DNA of 64,000 bases from Typhlomys cinereus (Eukaryota > Chordata > Mammalia > Rodentia > Platacanthomyidae): assembly GCA_023101885.1 (NCBI GenBank), contig JALPQD010000075.1, positions 5,398,630 through 5,462,629 of the forward strand. Reading direction: 5' to 3'. Of this stretch, positions 35,473 to 46,155 are shown one piece after another. How positions within the stretch are numbered: the first letter of the stretch is position 1; each line of letters starts with the position of its first letter. Under the pieces are notes generated by a model, which ran no database searches, had not been told where the DNA came from, and worked only from the letters and a program-made list of their open reading frames with translations. The position numbers and the translations under genes were made by a program.

Positions 35473-35897
35473 TGTAGCAGCTGCTCTGCATCCTTGCCAA
35501 TGAATTCACAGCCAAATGGCTTAAGGAAATAAGAGGTTTTATTCTGGCTTAGGATTCTTGGTTTCAGTTGCTTGTCCAGCCTGGCAGGAGAGTTCATGCC
35601 AAACACCAGGTGCTAAGGGAATTGAACACACCAAATCCACAGGGCTGGTGAGGGAGAGACAATCCACACTTCAGACCAGCATGTCTAGCCAAGTATACAG
35701 AATGACAAATTCCCTACCCATTTCCCTCCATCTTATTCAACTGTCCAGGGCCTAGCTCGACCCACCATAGGTTTGACTCTCCTCATTAATTAGGCAATCC
35801 TGAAGGCTTGCTTTGGCCTAACTCAACAACTGATTCTTTACAAATGTGCTCAGAGTTCAAACCCTCAACTGTCTGATACCTATACCCAACTATGACA
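35473..35897 (-). mobile_element. Solo LTR, family X, copy 4
   Basis: A 425-bp LTR in reverse orientation (tgtagcag...tatgaca) with an exact 5-bp target-site duplication agtga (35468-35472 and 35898-35902). Same family as 4594, 19847 and 26865 but more diverged. Confidence 0.88.
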
Positions 35898-36129
35898 AGT
35901 GAAGGGATTGCCTAGCTGAATCCGGACTAAATCCCTGACCCACAAAATCACAAGGTATAAAAAACAAAGCATTGTTTTAGGTCACTAAGTCATTGTGTAA
36001 CTTGGTATCTGTGGGAGAGTGATTTTAGTCCCCTCCTCCCGCACCAATGGGTATCCAAACTTATCAGTACTCAAGTCCTTCTTGCAAAATGGTGTATTAT
36101 TTCCATATATCCTAGGCATGTCATTCTGT

Positions 36130-36275
36130 TTGTTTATTTATTTCTGAGACAAGGTCTTGTTCTGTAACTATATCCCACCTGTAATTTATGTATTCCTGGC
36201 CAGCCTCAAACCCATATTAATCTTCCTACCTCTGTCTCCTGGGTTCTGGGATTGCGAGAAGGAGCCACAATGTCA
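36130..36275 (-). mobile_element. B1-like (7SL-derived) SINE, antisense
   Basis: 'tctgagacaaggtcttgttc', 'cctggccagcctcaaaccc' and 'tgggttctgggattgcgag' form the reverse complement of a B1/Alu-type monomer. Confidence 0.8.
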
Positions 36276-36559
36276 CATATCTACCATATACTTTAAATCA
36301 TCTCCAGATAACTTTCAATACCTAGTAAGTTATTTTGTAAGTAGTTGTTATGCTGTATTGTTTAGGAATAGTGACATGAAAAAAGTCTAAACATTTCCAG
36401 TACAAATGAAATTTTTTCCAAACATGTATCACAGTCAAGTCTGTGGAATCCACAGATACAAAGTATGAATGATGTTTATAGCATATCAAGGCATATCTGG
36501 AACACTGCATGGCCTCCTCCATCAATTTGCTAAGTCTGTTATTTTAAAAAAATTACCAT

Positions 36560-36800
36560 AAGTACCACTGGGTGGATTAAACAACAGATTTCTATTAAAT
36601 TTCTGGATGCTAAAGTCTAAGGTTAAGGCACAGACAAGACTGGTTTCTCCTGAAGTGTTTGTCCTTGGCTTGCCTGTGACATCTTCGGGATGTCGAATGC
36701 TTTTTTTTCTGTGTTCTCACAAGTCCCTGTGTCTGTGTTCTGATCTTTTTTCAGAATCCAGATTAGGCTCCATCCTAGTGACCTCATGTTTACCTCATTC
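36560..36800. repeat. Old interspersed repeat, unnamed
   Basis: 'accactgggtggattaaaca' and 'tgtgttctcacaagtccctg' resemble a common old mammalian LTR-type repeat read in antisense. Family not assigned. Confidence 0.4.
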
Positions 36801-36829
36801 CTTCTTTTTTATTTTATTTTTTGTTTGCT

Positions 36830-36845
36830 TATTTATTGTGTGTGC

Positions 36846-36903
<58 letters not shown>

Positions 36904-37082
36904 GACTTCCAGAATCATCCTGAATTGCTTCTACCTCCTTTTTGCTTTGCTCGGGGATTTCCTAGGCTCCACCCACCATGCCAAGGCTGGAAGTGCAGCT
37001 CTTTCCCCCTGGAGCTGGGATCAGAACTCAGGACCTTCTGCCTGTGAGGCAAAGTCTTAACCCCTAACCATCTCTCCAGTCC
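36830..37082 (-). mobile_element. B2-superfamily SINE, antisense
   Basis: (GT)n at 36848-36895 is the complement of the CA tail. 'gaatcatcctgaattgcttc', 'ctaggctccaccc', 'atcagaactcaggacc' (B box region) and the end 'taaccatctctccagtcc' (head) complete the reversed SINE. Confidence 0.92.
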
Positions 37083-37227
37083 ACCTTCTCCCTCTTTGCA
37101 CAGCATGACCTCAGCTTTTTCTGACCTTCATGGAGTATCCAGAGATGCCAGAGTTGCTTCCCAGCTCTCTAGGATTTTCTCAGTAAAGGTCTGTCAGTCT
37201 CTGCTTTCTGAGGCCTTTGTCACCACC

Positions 37228-37256
37228 AAAAAACAAAAACAAAACAAAACAAAAAA
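37228..37256. repeat. (AAAAC)n stretch
   Basis: A-rich simple repeat. Confidence 0.8.
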
Positions 37257-37539
37257 ACTTATAAAACTACAGAACTAGCCTGCTCCAGTGTGATGAGGAA
37301 AGTTAAGCCCAAACATTGGCTCTGTGGAAAGATCATACTTGTTAATATTTGTACTTTTTTTCCACCATAGACCTCAGAAGGAAGAGGTCATTCACTAGCA
37401 AAGACCACCCTCAAAAGCTATGTTTACTCTGTATGTACTCCCTCTAGAGCCCTAGATTCATCCTCCATGAATCAAAAGTATTTTTTAAAACTCTATAAAA
37501 ACTGAAAGAAGGACAAACACATGACCGAACTAATTGCCC

Positions 37540-38085
37540 CTTTCCGGGTACTCTGACTCAGCACATCTCAGAGACATGCACATCTATGTTTGCTGCTGCA
37601 TATTCACAATAACCAGGAAGTTGAACCCGTCTAGATGTCCATCAACTGATGAATGCATAGAGAATATGTGGTACATATACACGGTGGAATCTCACGCTGC
37701 CATTAAAAAACAAAGTTATGGCATTTGTAGAAAAAAATGGATGCAACCAGAGACAATGTGAATGCTTACCAAGAAACACAGGTACCTTGTGTTTGCTCTT
37801 ATACGTGGAACATAGATTTAAAATACACATATATGTACCTGTGTATCCAAGTCACAAAACTGTATAAAAGATCATGAAAGGGTGGGAAGACTTGGGAGAA
37901 GGAGGAGTACAGAAATAGTGATTGAATAGACATAAGAAAGAAATCGACTAACGGGAGGAAAGAGAGTCAGGGAGGAGGGCAATGAAAAGGGAATGAGGAG
38001 CAACCACAATGTCGGTCATGCATGAAGATGCCAATCAGAGCACATTATTGTGCTTGCTAATCCAAAAAATATGAAAACCTGAGAA
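37540..38085 (+). mobile_element. L1 3' end
   Basis: 'acaataaccaggaagttgaa', 'gatgtccatcaactgatgaa' and 'atgtggtacatatacac' are the L1 ORF2 C-terminal region, followed by polypurine-rich 3' UTR ('gggagaaggaggagtac'). Confidence 0.8.
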
Positions 38086-38113
38086 AATGCATCTGCATTA
38101 GGCATGTAAATAC

Positions 38114-38168
38114 ACCACTTCTTGGCCTTTTGGCTAAGATCATGTAAGTATAGACTGTTTTTCTTATC
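38114..38168 (+). pseudogene. RNU2: U2 snRNA 5' fragment pseudogene
   Basis: cttggccttttggctaagat is the unmistakable U2 5' stem-loop sequence. The similarity runs from about 38114 to 'ttcttatc' at 38168 with substitutions. Only about 55 of 188 nt remain; branch-point-pairing and Sm regions are damaged or absent, and there is no snRNA promoter. It lies just after an L1 3' end. Confidence 0.85.
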
Positions 38169-38169
38169 G

Positions 38170-39711
38170 CCACTCCTTACACTAAGGTGTGACAGTGATT
38201 TCCATTCCTTTGGATATAAAGGATTTGGGCACTCCTGAGCTTGATGTCTACGGAGTAGGGGGGTCTTGGAACCAAGTCTTCATAGTTACAAAGGGACACT
38301 AAGGTTACTGATGTTACTAATAGGAAACAGTCATCCTAGCAGCTCTCCTCTCTCTAACTTGGCCTTCACGTTTACCTGCACCTAGCAAGCAAAGCATCCG
38401 CTCCTTTCACGGAAGTCTAGCATCTGCATACTGTGAGATCATCAAGCAAGGTGTGCAGTAGGCAGGCTGATGAGGGACAATGTGGGTTCAGAATGACATG
38501 TGCCACCTGAGGTCTCTGAGTCACCTATCTCCGCCTCTACCTACTAGGTTGGCTGTGCCTCATATTTCCTCGTTATGAACAGCCACCCACCCTGTGCATT
38601 TCCCTCCTGCCCAAGTGACTGGGCCTGAGCAGGAGGCGGAGCAAGCTCAAGTATTCACTTTGGCATGACCCCAAGTCATTTGAACAGGGCTTGCACCCAA
38701 TGTCAGCTCGTCACACTCGCCGCTCATGGCCTGCCTAAGAAAACAGAGGTGGACGCACTGTGATTTTGCCCTACAGCACAGTGTAAGTCTCATCAGTAAG
38801 GCACTGCAGGTGCGTGATGGGGGTCAAAACTCGCTCACTCTGGGCCTCTTTCAGGATCCTGCTCATGCCTGGCAGAGCCCCCCTCCAGAACCCTTCCTCT
38901 AGTAGTTGGCCCATGGATAGATGACTCTTGGTAAACAGATATGCCTGCCTATGAGAGTAAAGGTTTCCAGGAGTTTCTACCAATGAAGTACCCAAACAGT
39001 TTGTCTTTCAAAGAGCCATATTCATTGTCTTTCTAATGCAGGTCTTTAGATCAGGGACTAGGGTTCCCTCCTGAGGAGTCCTGTCTCAACTGAAGAGGGG
39101 GTACTCCCTCCTTGTCTGTCGCTTCACTGTCTAGAGTTCACTTCATGACTCTAATCTATGGTAGTTGCCAAGTCTTTGCATTAATCCTCTTCTGTTCAAA
39201 CTGGCAAGTAGCTTCTGTCTCCTGATTGGTTCTTGGCTGATACACTGTCCAAGTCATGCTCATATTCCCCACCATGGCTCATCTGGTTATGCTATGCTGA
39301 CTAGTTATAACTGCCATCTTCAGCAGATGTGATCTGATAAACTGATTTGGGATTCAGACAGAAAGAGCACACTAGAGGCTGGTGCTGTGTTGAAGGGGCG
39401 AATTCTAGCTTCACACAGTGAGGACTTTGTAATCCCTCCAGATGGTCAGATCTCTATTTTCCCTAACACATGTGTTGGATAGGTAACGTACAGACTGGAC
39501 AATTGGAGAAGGCATTATGGGAGGTGTGATGACTGGGATTTCTAAAAATCTTTCAAGAAGATAAATGAAATACAGAGCAGGACATTACAGTCATAAATAG
39601 TAAAGAAAAACTGAATGCTAATATTACAACTTTGACCTAAAATCAAGTCAAATGCCATTCTAATGTGGCTATAATTAGTAAGGTCACTATGATAAAGATT
39701 CTCTCTAGGTT
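38170..39711. other. Unique-looking sequence, no gene seen
   Basis: No repeat family recognised and no convincing exon. The 74-codon minus ORF at 38771-38995 has no known motif. Confidence 0.4.

Positions 39712-39756
<45 letters not shown>
39712..39756. repeat. (GT)n microsatellite
   Basis: About 21 GT units. Confidence 0.97.
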
Positions 39757-39757
<1 letters not shown>

Positions 39758-39758
<1 letters not shown>

Positions 39759-39965
39759 CCAATGCTATGTGTCTTCCCTATTTTCTCTCCACTTTCTCTC
39801 TTGAGACAGTGTCTCTTGCTGAGCCTGGAGTGTAATTATCTAGACCGGCTGGCCAGTGAGTCCCTAGAGCCTCGGGTTTCTGCCTCCTACTGTGCCAGGG
39901 ATATGAACTCGAGTCCTGTGGTTGTGCAGCATACACTTTACCCACCAGCCTCTCTCCATTCCTGG
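39758..39965 (-). mobile_element. Rodent SINE, B4-like, antisense
   Basis: 'tcttgagacagtgtctcttg', 'ggctggccagtgagtccc' and 'cagggatatgaactcgagtc' followed by 'caccagcctctctcc' fit a reversed B1-tRNA composite SINE. The subfamily is a guess. Confidence 0.6.
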
Positions 39966-40914
39966 TTTTTAATATTTTAGAAATATATCCAGCTACAAAA
40001 TCATCTAAGGTGCATAGTTACCCTGGTGTTCTAAACATATCAAACATTAGAAAAATAAATTTTCAACTGAGATGAAAAACGGCATGCTAAAATTTATGTA
40101 CTGCATGGTCCTGCAATTAAATTTTCAATTTGATCCTGAAGCACATTTGCTGTTTTTTTTTTTAATCCAGGGAACCCAGGGGCTGTTTAACATAGACATT
40201 TATGATGTACTAAAGTTACTGTGAGACTTTTTAAATAGTTAACATTAGTGCACATGAATTTATGGTTCTATAAATGTCCTCTTGAACTGTGTAAGATCTA
40301 GCACTCTTGGAAACCTAGCTGACAAATTCAAACCCAGTTTCACTGTGCCTGCTAATAATTCTTCCACCAAGAAGCAATGTTTTTCTCATCACTGATTTAA
40401 GATAATGAACTTGACCATTTTACACAGAAAAGTCTGATAACATTGCATGTCTTTTGCCAGGAACTTTAGATGTAGGAGTGGGAAAAAAGTAAGTATAGTC
40501 CCTATTTTCCTGGAGCAGAGGAATTAGGTCCCCTCACGTAAATGGCACCCTGGGCTGTGGAAGCTAGTGGTGGTAGGATGGAAACAAGCTAAGCTTAGGC
40601 TAGGAGAGGGACAGAGTGTCAGGTAATATCCTTCCTAAACCATGGAATATTTAGGGTGAACCTTAAGGTCTGGTTGAAGGAGGTGAGAGATGTTTAGGAG
40701 GGACTGGTATTGGTGCCTGTGGAGAAAGTTCCACATCATTCCGTAGGAGCACATGGCGTGCAAGGACCCAGGGTGCCACAGATCTGCTATGAAAAGGTGG
40801 AGGCAGCGAGGAAACAGGAGCTGATGACAGAGAGGCTTTAATGTCAGGCCATTTCCTTTCCATTGACAGAGCAAAACACGTGAGACGGGGCAATTGATTG
40901 ACACACTGTTAAGA
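39966..40914. other. Unique-looking sequence, no gene seen
   Basis: AT-rich to 40480, then mixed. The overlapping minus-strand frames 40635-40904 and 40663-40893 look like chance. Confidence 0.4.
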
Positions 40915-41287
40915 AACCATCACGGTTTGAATGTGAGTCGTCCCCCACAGGTTCATGTGTTTGATTCTTTAATTGATGCTAGTGGTCCTGGCACCATTAG
41001 GAGGTGGAGCCTTGCTAGAGAAAGGCAGTCACGGGGTCAGCGCTCCAGGTTAAGTAACCCGCCCTGCTTCCTCTGGCAGCTGCTCTAGCTGTTTGCTCTT
41101 TGCTTTCTCCACCTTCATGATGGCTGCAGTAAATTGGGCTATCTCCAGCTTCCACTGCCCACCATGCCTTTCCTGCCATAACTGACTATATCCGCTTTGG
41201 AACCATAAGCCAAATAAAGCTCCTCTTTCTCCTTTAAATTGGGGGTTTAAGTGTTGTCGCACAGCAGCTGAAAGAGGAACAAAAGCA
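40915..41287 (+). mobile_element. Solo MaLR LTR
   Basis: 'cacggtttgaatgtgagtcg' start, 'ccattaggaggtggagcctt', 'ccaccttcatgatggctg', 'ataagccaaataaagctcc' polyadenylation region and a 'gttgtcgcacagcagctgaa' end are in MaLR LTR order. Related in layout to 5063 but a different subfamily. No second LTR nearby. Confidence 0.8.
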
Positions 41288-41439
41288 GAGAGGCTAAAGT
41301 CAGGTGGCTCCATCTCTCCTGCCCCTGGGGAAAGCCCCCTTATCTGTGCTGCAACACAACATAGCAGAAAAACAGAATGGAAATGGCCACCCAGAAGGGA
41401 TGTGGGCACCGGAGATCCTGCTGTATAACAACCCAGAGT

Positions 41440-41535
41440 CTTGCTGTGTGGCCAAGCTAACTTCAAACTCATGATCATCCTGCCTCAGGCTCCAGTGTTC
41501 TGGGGTTCCAGGTACACGCCACCCCCACCTGCTGT
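41440..41535 (-). mobile_element. B1-like SINE fragment, antisense
   Basis: 'ttgctgtgtggccaagctaa', 'catcctgcctcaggctccag' and 'ggggttccaggtacacgcc' are the reversed B1/Alu right part. Confidence 0.75.
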
Positions 41536-41578
41536 AACAGTCCATTCCCATGAAAACTAACTCACTCTTGGCGACCAG

Positions 41579-41599
41579 CAATAATAATAATAATAATAG
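41579..41599. repeat. (AAT)n microsatellite
   Basis: About six ATA/AAT units. Confidence 0.9.
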
Positions 41600-41604
41600 T
41601 AATA

Positions 41605-41760
41605 TCTACCACTACCAACTAACTATCTCACCAAGCCCACCTCTTAAAGGTTCCAGCAGTTCTTAATACTGTCACATTAGGAGTCAAGTCTCCAAGATAT
41701 GAACCTCTGGGGGAACAAGCCATATCCAAGCCATATCCAAACTGTGGCATATTGCTTATT
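41605..41760. repeat. Interspersed repeat family Y, fragment 3
   Basis: 'cccacctcttaaaggttcca' and the 'gaacctctgggggaaca' end match family Y. The segment 'catatccaagccatatccaa' is a small local duplication. Confidence 0.45.
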
Positions 41761-41794
41761 TATCTTTATCTCTTTTCTGTTTCTTCTCCTCCCC

Positions 41795-41850
41795 TACTTT
41801 GATACTGAAGATGTAACCCAAGGCCTTACGTGTGCTGAGCAAACATTGGC
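41795..41850 (-). mobile_element. ID-like SINE fragment, antisense
   Basis: 'gatgtaacccaaggcctta' then 'gtgctgagcaaac' is the reversed tRNA-Ala-type head. Confidence 0.45.
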
Positions 41851-41939
41851 ACTGGACACATAAAAGTTCTCATATGTAGGGCCATACTCGCCCTGTGGAA
41901 AAGACTGGTCGTCTCACTCAGCCCTGCACCCAACCAAGA

Positions 41940-42271
41940 AATCATACCAGTGCAGGGACGTGGCATAGGCCGAGTTAGGACATGCGCCCCTACCACTGTC
42001 TTCCGCATATGTGGCTGTTCTCTGCTAGTTTGACTACCATATTTATAAGTTTAACTGACCTTTCTGTGGATTGGACAATTAGCCCCACCTTTCCCCTTCT
42101 GATTACCCTGCATTTCTGCAATAAAGTAGTTCCTGCTCAGAAAGGACTCCCGAGTGCGTGTGTGGTTGTTGTCCGCCCGGCGACCCTACCTTTTCCAATC
42201 GGGCTTGTGGGGAAGGGTTTCCCTTCACTGCTGCGGGACGCCTGTCGAGGGGAGAGCTGAAAAGCCCCACA
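41940..42271 (+). repeat. 5' LTR of the ERVK-type element (start uncertain)
   Basis: TATA-like 'catatttataag' near 42038, AATAAA at about 42120-42125, a CpG-rich R/U5 ('cgcccggcgaccc') and the end 'agccccaca'. The 5' boundary is not readable. Confidence 0.7.
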
Positions 42272-42273
42272 AT

Positions 42274-42291
42274 TGGTGCCGTGTGAGGACG
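42274..42291 (+). promoter_or_regulatory. Primer-binding site
   Basis: ttggtgccgtgtgaggac directly after the LTR. The leading tggtgccg fits a tRNA-Phe-type site as in intracisternal A-particle-like elements; the remaining bases do not. Confidence 0.5.
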
Positions 42292-42353
42292 GAGGTAGCT
42301 GAGGAGCGGCCGATCACGCCAAGCAAGGTGTGAGGTAAGGTATCCCCAAAAGG

Positions 42354-44016
42354 ATGGGGCAATCACTTGCGGTTCTCGAAGATCCTGCCCTAAAGGCTCT
42401 TCGGCTAATGCTAAAGAGCCGGGGGCTTGAAATGACTGACCATCAAATGGAGAAGGCTTGGGCCGCATTTTGTAGGGTGGCCCCTTGGCTACCGGCCGCC
42501 AATCTCTTTGACTGGGGCACATGGGACCAGGTGGAGCAGCTCATACAAAAGAGGGAAATCAACTTAGGGGAGAGCCCCCCCCCCTTAGCAGCATACCCCA
42601 CGCTGTCCGCCCTGAAGGCTTGCTGCTTCCCAGGCCCGAACGAGCGGGATCCACCCGAGAGACCCTCGGCCCAAACATCGGGGATATGGGGAGGAAGCGT
42701 TGGGCAACCTTTGAGAAGGAAGCGGCCCCAGTCCTGCCCTTTGCCCCGCAGTCCGAGGGACCAGGGAAAGAGCCCTTGGACCCTTTTGACGAGGTCTTAG
42801 GCCCCGGTTAAAGCTCTAGCAGCGATTCCCATCCTCCACCTTATTGCCCAAGCTCTGCTGAGGAAAAGGCCCCCGGGCCTTGCTCAGGGGAGGCGCCAAG
42901 GGCATTGGCCACTGAGGCTGATAGAAGATCCCCGTGACCCTGGGAGGGGGATGGGGGTTTGCCATCTGGCAGAGAGAGTCCCTACCACCCCGTCCATGTG
43001 CAGCGCCTTCCCTGTGACTGCAGCGCCTTCCCTGTGACTGCAGCGCCTTCCCTGTGAATGCAGCGCCTGCCTTATGAATGCGGCGTCTGGGGGCAATCGA
43101 CCTGCCGCATGGTACCCTTGGGAGGCACATGATTTAAAGGAGCTCAAAAAGGCTGTCTCTGAGGACGGGCCAAGACGGTCCTTCACAGACTGGCCCATCA
43201 ACAATGTACCACTCGGGATTGGAAAAGCCTCGCTAGAGCTGCTCTCTCTGGTCCCCTGTATCTGCAATGTGCGCCTTTTTCAGCAATGAGTGTCATGATC
43301 AGGCCGAAAGGAATCAGGCTTCTCATCCTCCGATCCCGGTTACCTACGGGATGCTCTCTGGATCTAGCGATCAGTTTTCTACTGGCCTTCAACAGGCCAT
43401 TATTCCTGACCCATATTGGGACCGAGTACGTGCCCTGGGGTTAGCAGCATGGAAAAAATTAGAGGAAGGTCCTTCAGAACCTCCTGCTGCTGGGATTGCG
43501 CAAAGGCCGCTGAGGACCTGGCAACCTTTACAGAGAGGGTGGAGAAGAGCATACAGAGAAAGTTTCCCCCTGGCCCTCTGTGAGACCAATTTATCAAGAT
43601 GCTGATCTGGGAGAGAATGACTAGTGATCATAAATTGGCCTGCACAGGATTAAGAGAACACTATGGGCAGGGGGATTGTAGCCACCAAAGACGTGGGCAC
43701 CCAGGCTCATCAGGCACAGACCCTGGTTTCCGCCCTACAAGCCCAAACAGTATCATTAACAGAGGCCCTTACTTCCGCCTTGATGGTGGCCTCAGGAAGG
43801 AAAGAGGGCAATTGCTTTGGATCTGGGCAACCGGGACATTTCAAACGAGAATGTCCACAAGGAAGAAGTCTCGCTCCACGAGCCTCTCCACTGGCTGATC
43901 AGACGGGTCCCAAGGGGGTAAGGCTCAAGACACCCTGCCCAAAGTGCCGAAAAGGGTTCCACTGGCATAGGGACTGCAAGTCAAAGTTTGACATAGAGGG
44001 CAAACCTTTAAACTAG
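42354..44016 (+). pseudogene. gag: gag pseudogene of the ERVK-type element
   Basis: Would encode the Gag polyprotein. Frame 42354-42800 (148 codons) starts MGQSLAV, a myristoylated matrix start, and holds a matrix-like domain with several Trp. A frameshift follows, then a 20-bp x 4 tandem repeat (43001-43080). Frame 43074-43289 contains 'PWEAHDLKELKKAVSEDGP', a capsid N-terminus. Frame 43663-44016 ends with two zinc knuckles: the first has Cys replaced by Ser at its second position (CFGS..GHFKREC), the second (CPKC....H....C) is intact. The frames do not join, so no full protein is made. Confidence 0.88.
43001..43080 (+). repeat. 20-bp tandem repeat, four units, inside gag
   Basis: Units cagcgccttccctgtgactg: the first two identical, the third with one change (aatg), the fourth with more. 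Because 20 is not a multiple of 3, each unit shifts the frame. Confidence 0.95.
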
Positions 44017-44099
44017 AATGGGGGTGGCCTCCAGCCCCGTCACCCCAAGGAGGTGCCTCGTCTAAGACCCATCCCAGAATAAACTGGAGTCAGGCTGGA

Positions 44100-44174
44100 G
44101 TCAGGCCAAAAATGGACATTCATATCAAGGGAAAGAAATTCCATTGTCTCATTGATACGGGAGCAGATATGGGG
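44100..44174 (+). pseudogene. pro: Protease start of the ERVK-type element
   Basis: A short stretch reads '..FHCLIDTGADM', the aspartic-protease active site Asp-Thr-Gly-Ala. Sequence identity ends abruptly at about 44172, where L1 3' UTR begins. Confidence 0.8.
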
Positions 44175-44445
44175 GGAAGGCGAGAGATGCTTTTCTTAGT
44201 GGTATACCCATTGATATGTGATTCACGTTCCAGGAAGTGCATAGGCACATTCCATCAGTTATCCAAATGAAACCCAGTTGGCCATCATGGAAATAAAAAA
44301 AAATAAGGCAATAGAAGGGAGACTGGCAGGGAAGAAGGGTTGTAGTGGAAAAGTAGAAAGTGGCAGGAACGTGGAATTGAGATGGAGGCATGAAATTTAC
44401 AAAATATACTGTATTCATGTATGAAGTAATAAATAACTATTTTAA
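44175..44445 (+). mobile_element. L1 3' end
   Basis: 'gggaaggcgagagatgc', the purine-rich 'gaagggttgtagtggaaaag' and 'caaaatatactgtattcatg' form an L1 3' UTR end. Confidence 0.6.
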
Positions 44446-45335
44446 GTGTGTGTGTACAACCTGTATGCATGTGCATATACTGATCTTGGTGTAAATGTAT
44501 TCCTTACTATTTCTTCTAGTAAAAAAGTACAGAGAGCATTGCTTTATTCTCAGTCAACCAAGAAATGATTGAAGGTCTTAAAGCAGTTTTAAAAGTCCAT
44601 CCTGATGCAGAGAAGAAAATGATGTGAGGAGTAGCGTAAGAGGAAAGAGGCAGCTGCACTGGGAGAAGTGAAGATGGCCTTGTACTAGCAGTGATGGACG
44701 GTGGACAGATTTAGGAACCAGAGCCAGTAAGATCTGGTGGTGAGCCGAATGTACCCAGTCAAGTGGCATTCCTTCCAGAATGCCATGAGCAGTGGCCCAC
44801 ATCATAGACTACCTTGCGCTAAAGAAAACCACGTATAAGAGGCATCCTGGCCTGGGGAAGGAGATGCAGTCTTGGAGGTGTCAAGGGCAGAGTTCCTGCC
44901 AGAATGCGGAGATTCTGAGCACGCAGTGTTTCTGAGCACGCAGTTGGGCACAAGACTCTACAACTTAAAGAAGCAAGACAGGAAGTGACATTTACATACA
45001 GATGTTCCCTAAGTTTGTGCTGTGCACCGGATACTACACATTATGTTCTGTACTGTATCAGTAAACGGACATCATCACAGACCCCTTAGAAATTCGAACA
45101 ACTATCCTTTGCATAAAGTTGAAGTCACAGGCATGATACAAAATTTACCCAATACAAGAGTTTTAAATCTGATGAAGGATTTCAGGGTTTCTGCAGTTAT
45201 GATGGAAGAGCAGTCAGGAGAAGGAGACTACGACAGAGGATAGCAGCATCTTCTGTGCCCACCAGCTACGGAGACCAAATATTTTGAAAAGAAGCACTGT
45301 TCAAAATATCCTCGATACAGAATTGACGTGGGAAT
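44446..45335. other. No gene seen
   Basis: No recognisable domain or repeat family. Two copies of 'tctgagcacgcag' at 44913-44942 are a small direct repeat. Confidence 0.4.
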
Positions 45336-45339
45336 CCAA

Positions 45340-45610
45340 TGAGGGATAATAGATTAAAATGCATATGTATGTGTATGCATTTTAATATATAGGTATACAT
45401 GCATGAAGGAACATTATTTAGCCATACAAAGAAGCAATCTTGTCATTTGCAATAATATAGATAGAACCAGAGAATGTCATGTTAAGTAAAATAAGTTAAT
45501 AATGAAAGACAAATATCACATGTTCTCTCTCTCTCTCGTGTGTAGAATATATACATTCTGGAAATCTAAGAAGACAACACTGGCATCTGTAGCTCTGTGA
45601 GGACTGTCTG
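45340..45610 (+). mobile_element. Old L1 3' end
   Basis: 'aacattatttagccatac', 'gtcatttgcaataatataga' and 'gaaagacaaatatcacatgt' are in L1 3' order. A short CT repeat lies at 45524-45537. Confidence 0.7.
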
Positions 45611-45689
45611 GCTACATCAGAACATGGTAGATGTCATCTTGGTAGCCCATCCGAGAAAGTCAAAGCCATTACATGGAGAGACAGGAAGC

Positions 45690-45900
45690 AAAAGAGAAGG
45701 GAGAGGCCAGGTGTGTCCATTTTATAACAGCCCATTTCACAGAGATCGACTGACTTCTGTGAGACACAGTACACTCCTTGAAATCCACTGAAAGAACACC
45801 CAAGACCTAATTATCTTCTTTAGACCCCACCTCTTAAAGGTTCCACCACCTTAATACTACATTTCTGGGAACCAAACCATCCTGAAGAAAGGAGATGCTT
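45690..45900. repeat. Interspersed repeat family Y, fragment 4
   Basis: 'ccccacctcttaaaggttcc', 'ttaatactaca' and 'gggaaccaaacc' match the 3' part of family Y (compare 41605-41760). Confidence 0.45.
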
Positions 45901-45949
45901 TCCTTAATGATATACACAACTAAACTGATCTATGATACTTGCTGGAGCA

Positions 45950-46155
45950 TCAATCATGTCAGGTGTATGTCATCAAAGACAAACTAGATGAAGCACAGTG
46001 GGTCACACAAGTGAAAAGATTTGAAAATAGAAAGGAATCTGCAAGGGGAGATGAAAGATTTTAAGGAGGGGAGATGGGATTAAGGATTAAGGGGTGAATA
46101 TATCAAAATTCACTTTATTCATACGTGCAGCACTTAAAAATAAAAAAGTCATTCC
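45950..46155 (+). mobile_element. L1 3' end fragment
   Basis: Polypurine stretch 'ttaaggaggggagatggga' then 'caaaattcactttattcata' and an A-rich end. Confidence 0.55.

Larger units (their letters stand above)
41940..44174 (+). mobile_element. Betaretrovirus-like ERV (ERVK type), 3'-truncated
   Basis: LTR part, primer-binding site, gag and the first codons of protease, then an abrupt join to an L1 3' end near 44175. The rest of pol, env and the 3' LTR are missing. The ERVK-type call rests on the Gag start and matrix pattern, two adjacent zinc-knuckle regions, and a DTGAD protease site. Confidence 0.85.

Noticed and set aside
38114..38168. Functional U2 snRNA gene
   Set aside because: Only the first part of U2 is present, with substitutions and no snRNA promoter elements.
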